Origin: Cyathus striatus
Taxonomy: Eukaryota > Basidiomycota > Agaricomycetes > Agaricales > Nidulariaceae
Length of the DNA stretch: 64,000 nt
Reading direction: 5' to 3'
Assembly (NCBI GenBank): GCA_025738555.1
Contig: JAOVFP010000002.1
Span: 2,108,001-2,172,000 of the forward strand
This document shows, in pieces, positions 10,691 to 23,000 of the stretch. The notes beneath the pieces are model-generated. The model had not been told where the DNA came from, did no database searches, and saw only the letters and a program-made list of their open reading frames with translations. Every line of letters begins with the position of its first letter. Position 1 is the stretch's first letter. The position numbers were made by a program, and so were the translations under genes.

Positions 10691-11611
10691 ATGCATCACA
10701 CTGGAATGACATGTCCATATGCATTCCACCCATCTCAACTTATCCTCCTCTCTGCTTGCCCTGTCCTGGACTTTCCTCAAAATGTACAACTTCATGCACC
10801 ACTCCAACATCATACCCAGTTCTAGGGATTGTTTCAACTCACCAAAACCTCCCTGCTGCCACTCACAGTACAAACCCTGAACTTTGACATTGGAAACTTT
10901 ACACAGACTCAACACTATTCCTTATAATGGACTCCCTGGACTACATCTCATTCACTTATTGTGTTTCAGCTATGTTACCTGACTTTATTATTCATTTTTA
11001 ATCTGAGATCATCGCTCATCAGAGTCCCAGAGTGACTTATTCATTTTAGGATTAGTTGTTTATTCTCTGTATATAAACCACTGTATTTTCTACAGCTTGG
11101 CTAATCAACTTTTACACTGTCTCATACTCGAAGTCTAAGTCTACAACATTGTCTCGACAATCTCACCATTTACTTTCCCAGTTTTACGCTTATGCCATTG
11201 CTCACTTGTTATGTCGCAAAAGCCCTCATTTAATTATTCTAACTCCTTCCTTCTCACCTTAGAACACCCCAGTCAGATGGATGTCTCGATGATTTGCACA
11301 TTTTGTCTTTGTTTAGATACACCCAACTGACTTACCACCTCTTCAAATTACAGTTGTGACAGAACTTCATGATAACTGAGAAGAATATATACCTATAATC
11401 TCTGATGTCTATTTTCAGGATCACTTAGGGAAAGTAAATCTTGAGAATTACAGCAGATTTAACTCATAGCTAATAGCCTATTCACAATGTAATATTCAGT
11501 TTACAACCCTAAAACCCTAGTGAGACTTCTGGTGATGTAAGGAATGGAAAAACATCAGCAGTCCTTCCTCTCATTGACCTGGAATACCATGATTTCAAGA
11601 ACACATATGAA
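10691..11611. other. Intergenic, promoter-like stretch, no gene
   Basis: A TATA-like TGTATATAAACC lies at about 11059, followed by CT-rich sequence resembling that at 5300-5560. It may be a remnant of a promoter or LTR. No coding sequence recognised. Confidence 0.35.
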
Positions 11612-12220
11612 TCATGTGGCACCTGATTTCCCTTGCAAAGCATCAAGCTCAGCTTTCAGCATTCTCTTCCTTTCATCCTTTGCCTTCGCTTTGAGATCTG
11701 CTTTCACCTTTTTAATCTGTTCAATCAACCTTGCTTCTTTGCCAGAATTGTCTCCTGAATCATCTGAGCCTTCTTCAGCATACTCAGGCTTCATGTCTAT
11801 AGCGTCAACAATATAGTTAGTTTTATTACAATTGTAGTGGTAGAAAAATGAAATTATATACCTTTGAGGTTCCTGCTGTTGATATTCTGATACCCATTAC
11901 CACCTTTCCCAAACTTGCACAAATTACCCTGTTGAATGATTCAGTGTAGGAGTCACTTTGTGTACTGACATTAGTATGTCCCATGTAGTTATGTCCTGTT
12001 TGTAGAAAGGTAGAAAAAAAGACAATTGTCAGGAATGTTTCTTTTGAATCAGTGGTATCAAAACACTACCGTTTGTATGATTGTCATGGTCTGCAATATA
12101 TATAATAATGTAAGTATTCAGAATAGATCAGAAACATTAATTTAGCCCACTGGTCTGGTCTTGAGCAACATCATTAAAGTCTCCACTGCTTATGTTAACA
12201 CCACTTGCCCCTTCAAACAT
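11612..12220 (-). CDS. Small coiled-coil protein with N-terminal GASxVNI motif
   Basis: A five-exon model on the minus strand: 12220-12151, 12090-12070, 11995-11928, 11886-11862 and 11796-11612. All junctions are GT-AG with introns of about 41-66 nt, and the total is 369 nt (122 aa) with no stop. The N-terminus MFEGASGVNISSGDFNDVAQ matches the GASxVxIxGGxF opening seen on many small agaricomycete proteins of unknown function. The middle is Asn/His/Ser-rich (NHDNHTNG, HTNVSTQSDSYTESFN). The C-terminus, from about residue 70, is acidic then strongly helical and Lys/Glu-rich (IEQIKKVKADLKAKAKDER, MLKAELDAL), likely a coiled coil. No signal peptide or membrane segment. Function unknown. The short exons are the weakest part of the model. 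Confidence 0.6.
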
Positions 12221-13789
12221 GGGCTTGGTTGTCAATGTAAGTGTGAATAAGTGCAAGTCAGTTGTAAGTGTGAAAGAGTAGGCTACTAGGGGATCATAGG
12301 GACAAACATTGGGCAAAGAAGGCATTAAATGTCATTAGACAATGGGGACAATCAGGCCATTTGGATTTTCATCCCCCCCACCATTCTCCTTGTTTCTCAT
12401 CTCTACTCCTATATTCATAAAACTTGCTTTAACAACCTATCTAAAACTTCTGTACTTAACACATCTGCCATAGACAACTTGAAAGCTGGCTCTTCTGTGC
12501 AACTCAGTGAACAGAGGGAATATTATATGTTTTCATGGGCTTGGCTGGGAATTCAGTGGCATGCTTATAGTGCTTCACTGGCAGGGGTTTCTGACAACTT
12601 CATTTTGTGCATGAGTTCATTGTGCTATGCACATTTCCTATTGTTGTGATTACATTCTCATCCTGTTTTGGCACTGTGATGTGCGACCCTCCCAGGTCCT
12701 TGTGTCACTACTATGAGCAGGGAGGGCATTAAAATATGCCATATTGTATGTAATACCTCCATTTTAACTGTTTAACATGACTCAAGCTTTTCTAGAGCCA
12801 ATTCATGATGTATTTATATGATACTAGTATTACATAAAATCTTACAGGGAATATTGTTAAATATGAATTATTATAAAAATATATGGCTACTAGCCCAGTG
12901 AAAACTAAAAGTAAAATGGCAGGAAGCACCAACCATAATTTTGAAACACAACAGACAATTGGCAGATACTGTGACAGATCTATTTCATCATGGATTCCAT
13001 CATTGCAGCATGGCATTTCAATGCACCTTGTCCTGAGGAACATGAGAAAGACTCTGAGATCAAATAAACAGTACATACATTCAATAGAAGCCTGTGGAAA
13101 TAGTGGCAATAACAAGATACCATTGGAAGTAATAGATCAAGACCAACCAAACAATCTGAACATTGACATTTTCACCCCTCAATCTCTTATTGCTCATGAA
13201 GCCTGTCTTCAGAGTTCGAGCACAGATCACTGCCAGTAGAAAACCATGGTGATGATGTCAACAAAGCAAAATCATGAAACAACAAAGCAGATTCTTACAG
13301 CAAGTGGTAGTGGGCTTTGCTGCTTGCCGGCCCTATCTCTTTATTGAGTTGGCATGATTGGTTATACTGATGATCACATCTGTCAACACTGATCACTAAA
13401 GGTAATGTTATCTGACAGTGCTATAATTATTAGGGGAGTTCAAATATGGCTGTTTTGTAGCATTACTACCTGTTGCCACAGACCAGTCACTACAATCTTG
13501 CCAAAAATGTGACCAGAAATTCAAACAGAGAGTTTTAATGTAAAAATTGTCTATCTTTTACTCTTTTCCACTTTGATATCTCATTAAAAATTTGGAGGTT
13601 GAGTAGATTCAAATATTCTATCATATAAATTATATATTTTCATAAGGTGAAAGGAATGGTTCTTGTAAGTATGATCCAAACATTATAAACTTGGAACTGA
13701 TTGCCACTTGTTCTCCCTGGCAATGATACAGAAATCACTGTAGCATATCATGTATCACCAGGTTTGAAATCTCCTATCAATGTTCACAG
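12221..13789. other. Gene-poor AT-rich sequence
   Basis: Only short overlapping frames on both strands (for example 12329-12649 and 12883-13239), without recognisable motifs or splice partners. Nothing supportable. Confidence 0.4.
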
Positions 13790-14307
13790 CATGTAAAGAT
13801 GTTAAGAATTGCTATACTGTACCACCTCTACTATCCCCCACCAGTTAGCAAGATAACCACCCAATGAAACATGAAAGGCAAAAGATATCAATCCAACGAA
13901 GTGGACTCAATAACTTGTAGAACCCTAAGGCCTGAAGGCCTGACATGGGAACTGATGAAAAAATGATTTTATCTCTTTTGTTTGTATACCATTTAATTTT
14001 ATCCTATGTAGGCCTTTCGAGCAATAAAGCTGGTTTAACAGCTTGATTTCCATCGCAAAAACATTGGATGAGAAAATCATCTGATCTGCTGAAATATGGA
14101 AGAAACATTGAAGAAGCTCTGTGTTATCAGAGCAACTGTACCAAGATGCTATCGGTTACTGATATTGAATCTTGATGCCTGATATTTTCTATTTGATCCT
14201 TCTTGGCAGGCATTATTTAGTTATGAGCATTGTTGGGGTCTGTATAATTTGGTTCAAAAATAAGTGCAAACTATGCTATATAGATGTTATCAAGCCTCTT
14301 TCAGCTT

Positions 14308-14316
14308 GTATATAAG
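14308..14316 (+). promoter_or_regulatory. TATA box of DUF6533 copy 1
   Basis: GTATATAAG lies 48 bp upstream of the ATG, followed by the conserved GTGATCACAGTCTGGT block and the start context CACCATGG. Confidence 0.6.
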
Positions 14317-14364
14317 TGATCACAGTCTGGTTCCACCCCACTTTAACCACTACACAAATTCACC

Positions 14365-17300
14365 ATGGGCAACACCTACTCAGGCATGTCCTTTGACAAA
14401 ATAATTGAGAATATACATGAAGTCAGGACAGTAAATGCTGTCTACAGTATGTCATTATATCTTAAATCTCATTTATGCACTCTTTATATTTCAGTTGTTG
14501 TTATAACTTCTCTTGGGTATGATATAATATACTGCTTTTTCAATGAGGTATCATTATTTATGTGCTATAAAACTATGAAATCTGACATTCTGAAGGTGAA
14601 ATACATCTGGTGGTGAGATGGGTGTCCCATTAGATAGGATACATCTAAATACTTTTTCATCTATTCAGTGGAATGAAATGGTCCATTCCTAAGATTCTTT
14701 ACATCATTGCAAGATACCATTGTCCTCTGTATCTCTCATGAGTGGCATCTCTTTTCTAGGTTAGTTTATTGCTTGCATTCTGAGTCTGGCAGTATCATCA
14801 CATTCCTTCATATTAAGCATTTCTTCAAAGTTGAAGATTATAGCTGAATCATCTTCCTTCTAGCACCATTCTTTGATGCACTTGGAACCATATCAACAAA
14901 TGTCAGTGAATCCTACATGAATTTAATGTCTTGTAAACTGAATCTATAAAATCAGCTGTAATGATACAAGAATAATTATATTTTTAGAATCTAATCTAGC
15001 ACTATAGGTGTCGAGCAGCTTCCTGGTATGAATACATGTGGGGAAGCTGATTTAATTATTATATTTCATGAAAATTAACAACAGTAAAATAGCAGGGGAG
15101 TAATCATATTTAGCACTGCAATGGACCTTATCTTTGCATTCCAAGTTAGTGCATGTTATGGGAACAGTAGAAAAGGTGTGCTATCCCATCCTACTAATAT
15201 GCCAACACAAACTTAGTGATTTTCGAATAACAAGTTCTATGGTTCCTAAGAGCATGTATATTTGGTAAGTTACAATATTATTTGCCAGTTTAAACTTGAT
15301 ATGGAAATGTACAAGCAAAAACTTTAGTTTGTTAAATATCACTGAGTATGGTATAATTGTCAGACACTAACTATCATGTTAAGATAATACTCACCTATTC
15401 TATATACTTTGAGATTGCTAATAGTTTGAATCTGGTTGAAATTCTGGGAATAGTGTGCCCCATACGTGGTCTTGAAAATGCAACCTGTTTCTCCTTGTTA
15501 CCCACTGTTTATTTTGGACTCAACCTTGCCATCTATAGTATGTCTATTAGTTCATTTTCCCACTAGCAAGCAATTTTCTTATGTCGACAGCTATTATGTT
15601 TCTACTTACCATTTTAAGACTTCGAAAGGATCTCTCTATTACTCAAGGTGGACTGTGAAGCTTGGTACAAAGTGGAAATAACAACTTTCCTATTGTCACA
15701 TCCTTGATGCACGATGGGACATTATATTTTTTCATTATGTTTGGTGAGATATCTTTGTGAATATCTTTAGATAACTCTAATTTGTATATCATAGCATTTA
15801 CAGTTGTTATCACATGGAGTTTGGAGTAGGGCTGTACACTGTACTGTATACGGTATACGGCCGTATACCTTACAGTCATGTGACGGTTACAGTTTGCCCA
15901 TAAACCGTACTGTATCAAAGATTTTTTTGAGCTCGATAAAACGGTATGGACTGTTTTATGGTTACGGTACAGATTTTACAGGTTACAGGTCATAATTATA
16001 ATTTTTTTTCTTTGTAAATCGTTCTTGTCTGTAATATTTAGGCTTTGGGCTCTTTTAGTGATGATTGTATTGGTGATCGAATATTATTTCCATCTTGTTA
16101 AGTCGAATAACTCAAATTTTGGTAGGATTATTGTGCAAAGGCCTATAATAACCATTGATGTCTCACATTTTGATGTTGATTCTTGAAGATGCAACTATTA
16201 CACTGCGAATAAGTGATAGGTTGACTTGAGGTTGACAGTGATACGATGGAGGTGGATCAGAATAAAATGAAGTCTTCCAACAATAGTTAGCTTTAATTAT
16301 TTGTATATACTGTAGTAGTACATTTGATAGATCACTTCTGCTTCTGTTTTGTATTACCAGAGAACAATGTCTACAGTGTAATAAATAGTATTTAATCATT
16401 GTCTTTAGAATCTCTGATGTCTTTTACTGTATTTGAATCAACCAAGCTTCATCAAAAGACCAATAAACAATATAGTATACTTTAATTACAAATAGAATTA
16501 GCTTTTGAAGGTTGTGGAATCGTTGATCAACTGTTTTTATCAGTCCTTATGAATATTTTGGTTTTTTTAGTCTTTCTAAAGACACCAGGGGACAGGAATG
16601 TCACACATGCTTTGCTGATGTACGTACTTCTACCAAACTTCTACAAGCAGTATCAAAGTAATTATTATTATACCTATGGAGTCAATCCAATAGAAAGTAT
16701 TGAAGATAGAGTCTGGATGCGCGTGTGGCTCAATTTGTGAAATGCAAATTTTAGTTGTTCGTGTCCACTCCAATAATATCAGTTGAGTATTAAAATATTA
16801 GTTGAAAACTAGATGCATTGCATTACAAATAGAAACTATGTTCCTGCATAGTAGAGGGATAATTCTAAACTTCTTTTCATAAGGGACTTTGTCTTGTACT
16901 GTAACAGTGACACATGTTTCAATTTTCTTTAAAGTGACAACAAGAGGAATGAAGGTATTATGGTCTGCAACTCCATGGATGTTTGAAACGATGACGATTA
17001 GACTACTTCTTATGTGTTAGGGCTCCATGATTGCATGGTAAGGGATATTATACATATAATTACAGTAATTAATACAAAAAATAGTGTTCATTTCAAGTCC
17101 AGTTATAAGTCAATTTCCACGAGTTCAACATTGAGTTATGTTCCAGTGAGCTGTATTTAGGTGTGCACAGTTAATTATTCAAAGTTGAAATATAATTATA
17201 TCGATTTAAGCAGGAAATATTCTTTAAAATTAAGTATTAACGATAGATTTGCTAAGGTAGACCGTATGACTGTATATGACCGTAATACGGCCGTATTCAT

Positions 17301-17776
17301 ACAGTCTCCTTACGGTAAAAACCGTACCATAGCCGTACTGTATCAAGAATCATCTGAAGCCTCGATGGGATGGTTACGGGTCTGTATATATGGCTACCAT
17401 ATAACCGTATTGTATGGTGACGGTGTACAGTCCTAGTTTGGAGGATCCGAAAGGATATTACTTCTGTACCTTCTTCTCTCAGTAAATTCCCAATAAATTC
17501 CTTCAGCACTTTTAAGCAAACAATTCTGATATTATTACAGGTGGCACTATGCAATGCAGTCATTTGTGGTCAGTCTTAATGCATTCATGTTAATTATTGA
17601 CACTTATAGTTATCAGGGGTCTTGATTAATACTGAATTTAAGGCAAATGTCAAATGTTAATGGAAATACAATACCATCCTCAGCTGTGTTGCAGTCAAAT
17701 TACATTCTCTCGATCTGTCAATGTGCATGGTATAACCAACATTTCAGGGAAAGAACATGACATGGATTTGTCTTAG
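14365..17776 (+). pseudogene. DUF6533-domain membrane protein, copy 1 (interrupted)
   Basis: A multi-exon gene of the agaricomycete DUF6533 family (multi-pass membrane proteins of unknown function). Exon 1 14365-14446 (MGNTYSGMSFDKIIE), exon 2 14495-14547 (ITSLGYDIIYCFFNE), exon 3 14596-14612 and exon 4 from 14669 join to give the family signature YDIIY..FNEVKYIW..KWSIPKILYIIARY. Later exons include VDLIFGFRVSACYGNSRK-like sequence near 15122-15174 (compare LRxYALYGRSR), the membrane segment around 15590-15740 ending MRDGTLYF-like, and the C-terminal RLILNLRQM-like exon near 17610-17776. A 1.6-kb element (15827-17435) with 8-bp duplication lies within the last third, and several codons are damaged, so it is inactive as it stands. 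Confidence 0.7.
15827..17435. mobile_element. Non-autonomous hAT-like element in DUF6533 copy 1
   Basis: Ends TAGGGCTGTACAC... and ...GTGTACAGTCCTA (13-bp TIRs, one mismatch), flanked by a perfect 8-bp duplication GTTTGGAG (15819-15826 and 17436-17443). Units B, C and D lack it at the homologous place. Subterminal regions on both sides are dense in TACGGTATACGGCCGTAT-type palindromes and CCGTACTGTATCAA motifs, like the transposase-binding repeats of hAT elements. No transposase frame inside; length 1609 bp. Confidence 0.92.
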
Positions 17777-17959
17777 GCTCTCAGAAATGTAGTGAGAAGA
17801 ATATTAATACTATATTACTATAACTGCATTGTATTTATATCAGGATTCAAATATCAGGCCAAGAATCTGTTTAGGAGATCAACCTGAAATTTAGAATAAG
17901 GAAAACATGTCTTAGGACTAATGGATACCTTAATAATCCGATATGAGGTGGAAGATAAC

Positions 17960-19294
17960 CATTTACATCTCTTTGACATACCTTTCTACTAGTCTACTGG
18001 AAGAAAGTAAGCAAAAATGTCAACAACAACCTCCCTAGCCAACACAATACATTCACCCAGCTAGATTTTTCCCTCAAATCCAAACAGCCTACAAATTGTG
18101 CTCTGAGTTCCACAGCTTCTTCACCCTCTTCATATATTTCGTCACTCTGTTCCTCATGTTGAAGAGTATATCTGGGGATGGCCAGATGATGAGTTATTCT
18201 CAATATTAACCTCATTATTGCGGTTAATATGCAGTGTCAATGTGAGTTGTTTTTTTCTTGTCTTTTTTACCTTATGCTAAAGTGAGGGTTGTGTAGATTT
18301 GAGTGTGGATCTGCAAGATGCGATTGGAGATAGGCTTATACTCAGTGTTGGGTTCCATATGGATGGCATACATCCCCCATTTCCTACCCTCTTCATACCA
18401 CTAACACACTGTACAGACAAAATCTGACATAGGCCAATCCCCAATGCTCAAGTACATCCTTCCCCCCCCCAACCTAATCCCCCCACAAAGAACACGCAGA
18501 AGCACCTCCAGTATCCCAAGCCCTAGCCCAATCCCACAAATCAAGAGGCTTCTTCAGCACCCTCTTCCATACAAGCAAACCAAGCTTTAAGCCCACTGCT
18601 TCTTCAGCATCCTCTCCACACAAGAACACCAAGCTTCAAACCCACCTACACACACACAGAAGACTCCAACTCATGCAGAAACTTCAGAACATTGATGGTC
18701 AAGCACGTTGCAGCCAATTTGCACATTACGACATTGGGTCATGGGTATGCTAGTTATGAGCATGCTGAACATAATCATGGGTCCCCTCTTCGGTTTTTAA
18801 GATAGTGAAGAGGAGCTAGTGAGGAGGGCAGTGATAAACCTTTCACACATTATTACAGAATTCTCGTCGGTCTGGAGTCAAACTTCATTCGCGGAATAAG
18901 TCAGGTGTGAGTGTGCCTTTGAGTCCATGGTATGATACCAGGTCAGGGGTGGGGACACTGTTTCCTTATGCTGGCTACCCTGGGACAGTGCAGATGCAGA
19001 ATTCATATTTGCTTTCACCAAGTGTGTTTGTGAGTCAGATGGGTACACCTGCTTTTGGTCCTGGTCCTGGGTCTGGGACTCTGGGATGTTTTCACTGGCT
19101 GTGAATGCTGGGTTGTCGGCTACACCAGTTCCGGCTCCGCTGACAGCGGGGGCATGTTGAGTGTTCCACCGTTGCCTATAATTAATGGTACCACCCCCAG
19201 GATCAATGGAAATGGGGGTGGGTATGTTAGAGTGGGTCATAATGGTCATGGACTGCCTAGAAGGAGTGTTGTTAGTCCTAAGAAGGATGATTGA
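17960..19294 (+). pseudogene. ERV41-like ER-Golgi cargo protein, copy E2
   Basis: Relic of an ERV41/ERGIC2-family gene (COPII-vesicle membrane protein cycling between ER and Golgi). The N-terminal membrane region is readable near 18060-18180 and continues into EYIWGWPDDE. The lumenal start VDLQDAIGDRLILSVGFHMDG-like sequence is at about 18307-18370. The middle (SRGFFSTLF-like, LRIFGTLMVKHVAANLHITT-like, HGYASYEHAEH) is at 18480-18780, followed by a truncated SHIITEF block. A deletion then joins straight to the Gly/Pro-rich tail (SPSVFVSQMGTPAFGPGPG, ending RRSVVSPKKDD at 19294). The whole C-terminal half of the lumenal domain and the second membrane span are missing, with many frameshifts. 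Confidence 0.7.
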
Positions 19295-20031
19295 TACCGC
19301 GGGATCATGTAGCATAGGAATTTTTGGGAAAGGGGGGTGTATGTATGATTTTTTATGAATTTCAATTTTTTTTTTGAGTTGGATTGGTTGAAACTGATGT
19401 GATTGAATGTGAAGTGGGGTTGAAGAGAAGAGGAGTTTATTATGTCCAGGTAAACCTGTTTGTGAACATGTATGGAAGGAAGTTCATAGCTCAGGAATGT
19501 ATAGTAGTATACTGTATGTTAATTCAGTACATGTGCATGCATTTTCATATGTTCAGTAAAAGCATACTTATATTAGCTTTATAATACTAGTTAGTGAGTA
19601 GTGCCATGAATTATACATGTATGCTCAATAGGTGCCAACAGAGTCATCACTTGGAGCTACTTGAAATGAATGTGTTAAGAATCACTATACTGTATTGCCT
19701 CTATCCAATACCAGAAGGCCCCACGACTGAAGTGGAGTGACCTTATAGATATTGTGAAGGTCATAATTATTAGTTTGAGCTTACTGTAACTCAACCTACT
19801 ATTCTAATTTCTTGCCTATTATTAGTTCTATCGCACAAACTTCTAGGCTGGATGAGAAGATCATCTTATCAACATTGCTGGAACAAGACACATAGAAGAA
19901 GCTCTGGTGCTATCAGAGCAAATTTACTAAGATGCTACCAGTCACCAACAATGATATTGATGCCTGATATTTTCTATTTGATCTTTCGCAGGCGATAGTT
20001 ATCACTGCTGTGTGCTATCAGGCATACAACT

Positions 20032-20043
20032 TATATATATAAG
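20032..20043 (+). promoter_or_regulatory. TATA box of DUF6533 copy 2
   Basis: TATATATATAAG, expanded relative to copy 1, 48 bp before the ATG and followed by the same GTGATCACAGTCTGGT block. Confidence 0.6.
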
Positions 20044-20091
20044 TGATCACAGTCTGGTGCTGTCCCACTTTAAACACTACACAAATTCACC

Positions 20092-23000
20092 ATGGGTGAC
20101 ATTTACTCAGGCATACCCTTCGACGAAATAATTGGGGATGTACATGAACTCCAAACAGCAAATACTGTCAACAGGATGTCATTATATGTTAAATCTCAGC
20201 TACCCACTCATTAGATTTCAGTTGTTGTTATAACTTCTCTTGGGTATGATATAATATACTCCTTTTTCAATGAGGTATCATTATTTATATACCGTGAAAC
20301 TATAAAATCTGACATTCTGTAGGTGAAATACATCTGGTGGTGAGATGGGTGTCCCATTAGATAAGATATATATCTAAAACATTTTCCCTTCTATTCAGTG
20401 GAATGAAATGGTCCATTCCTAAGGTTCTTTACATTATTGCAAGATACTACTGTCCTCTGTATATCTCGTGGGTTGTATCTCTTTGCTAGGCTAGTGTATT
20501 ACTTACATTGTGAGTTTGACAGAATTATTACATTCCTTTGTACTAAGCTTTTCTTTGGAATCAAAGATTATAGCTGAATTATGTTTCTTCTAGCATCATT
20601 CTTTGATGTACTTGGGACCATATCAATCAATGTCAGTGAATCCTACATGAATTTACTGTCTCGTAAACTGAATCTATGAGATTAGCAGTAATTACATGGG
20701 AAAAATCACACTCATTAGAATCTAATCTAACACTATAGGTGTTGAGCTGCTTTCTGGTATAACTTTATGTGGGGAGGCTGATTTAATTATTCTATTCCAT
20801 GAAAAGTAACAATATCCATTTAGCAGGGGGGTGATTATATTTAGTACTGCAATGGACCTTATCTTTGCATTCCAAGTTAGTGCATGTTATGGGAACAGTA
20901 GAAAAGGTGTGCTATCCCATCCTACTAATATGCTAACATAAAACTTATTGATATTCAAATAACAAGTGCTGTGGTTCCTAAAACCATGCATATTTGGTGA
21001 GTTACAATATCATTTGTTGCTTTAGACTGATGTGCATGGTATGGAAATGTACTACATCAGCAAGCACTGATTTTTGTGCATAGTATGTCATAGTTTACAG
21101 TCTAATCTTATAGTATCCTACAATATATCTATGAGCTGACAGCATGTTGTAGCATTAGGAATATTACTACTTTTATATGTAGTACTCTATATTACTCTGT
21201 AGTATAGGCCAGAGTTAGCTAACATTATATAGCATTGTTACATAAATACATAGTAATCTATAGTGTATACAGAAGCTAATGTAGTGTTTTATAACTTTTC
21301 TATTTGCTATGTATATCATAAAAGCACTATATAACTTGTATATAACATTACATACCTACATAGTACAGTACTATTACTCAAATATTGGTCAGCCAATTGT
21401 GCACATAGCCCAGTGCACCCCCTTTCTGCAATGGGCACCCATTTGGGCATCCCATTGGATACCTTCCTAATTGGGTAATCCACTGATGTGGCAGTGTCAG
21501 CTGCTCACATCAATTTCATTTATGTTGTACCTCTCAGGTCAGTTCACTGCTTCCACATTTACTCTTGACTGTCAAGGTAGTCGTTTTCTTTCTACTCTTG
21601 CTTTCTTTCCCCTCCTCTCGCACTCCCTCTCTCTCTGCTGCATGGTCTCATCATCATTGTCATCATTCAAGCCCACTAGGTCTCAGGGATTTGGTAAGTT
21701 CATGTTCTGTCAAGCTCTACACTTTGTTTCATGTGCTGACTTTGTCACTAGTCATATTGTCCATTCTGGGCTTTTGGTACTCATGTATAGAACATAGCAT
21801 CATGTTTTTAGAAGGTAAAGTTTTATGTTTTATTTGTTTTAAAGAGTTTTGAGCCCATACTAATGCAGAGTATGTGTTTATAATAGTTTTATTTTATCCC
21901 TAGTTTAATTATGGGAGGCAGCATGGGAACTCAGCCCCTCCCCGCTGTTTCCTTTACTCAATACATTTGGTACTGAAGTCTCAAAATCATGACTTGAAGA
22001 ATTTTAAAATTAGGTACATTGTTTTCTTTTTACATGCATATCACCTCCCTCCCCCTTTTCCCTCCTTTTCTAATTAAGGCTGGTAAGTCCCATTCCCTGC
22101 TTCTTTTCTAGTGCTAATGTTTGCTTCTTCCCCTAGCCCTCCTCAACAAAGTCAGCATGCCAAGTTCTTTGTGCCATCTCCCTTTCCATGCCAACAGCCC
22201 ATGGTCTCCACCTTCTTCAACACATCATGCCATCTCCTCCCTATGCCATCCCCCCCTCATGTCATTGTTGATACATCATGCCATCTCCCTCTCCATGACA
22301 TCCCTCCCCTCCCCCTCCTCTCTTGTCATTGTTAGCACCTCATGCCATTTCCTCTCCACACTGATCCCTCCTCAACTCATTGATGTCTCAGCAGCCAATG
22401 CTGCCATACACCCACCTCCTTTGATGTCCAAATGGTCCAATGACTGCCTATGTCACCCTCTCCTTGCTTCATTGGTGTCTTGATGTCCCCCCTTCAGCCT
22501 TCCTTGTTCAATGTCCCAACATCCCCAGCCCTGTCACCTCCCACTTCCACCATCTCGCACCACCACCTCTCCATTTCTCACTATTGCCACCCCACTTTTC
22601 ACCATGCATGTCGCCTTCCACACCCAACTCAACATCCCAATGGTGCAATGACAGATGGTATGGAGAGAGGGACACTATAGAGAGGGAGATGTCAAGGAAA
22701 AGAAGACAGAATTGGGGATGGAGACAGAGAGGTGGGATAGAGGGTGGAGAGGGTGTGTGTCTCTTCATGATGTATTCCAATATCAGATTTGTCTGATGTA
22801 ATGTTACTGTACTGTACTAACATGTATTATAACTATTTAATATAATAATTTTTTCATTTATGTGACCAAAGGAGTGATGCTATTGGCTGAAGTATTGGAA
22901 TCCCAAGGAAATCCTACAGGACCTGCTGTAATCCTGAATGTTCTAAAGCACTCCATAGTATATTGCCAAGCCTCCATAGCACTATATAGCACTCCATAGC

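Larger units (their letters stand above)
13790..19655 (+). repeat. Array unit A: DUF6533 gene + ERV41-like gene
   Basis: First of about four head-to-tail units. It begins with GTTAAGAATTGCTATACTGT (compare GTTAAGAATCACTATACTGT at 19675 in unit B) and includes a DUF6533 copy and an ERV41 copy. A hAT-like insertion sits inside the DUF6533 gene. Confidence 0.8.

Noticed and set aside
12792..13239. Two opposite-strand frames of 107 and 118 codons
   Set aside because: Mutually overlapping, no recognised motif, no splice partners; treated as chance frames.
21471..22796. Pro/Ser/His-rich open frames in the core of the 2.1-kb element
   Set aside because: Low-complexity CT-rich sequence, open in several frames, with no recognised domain.
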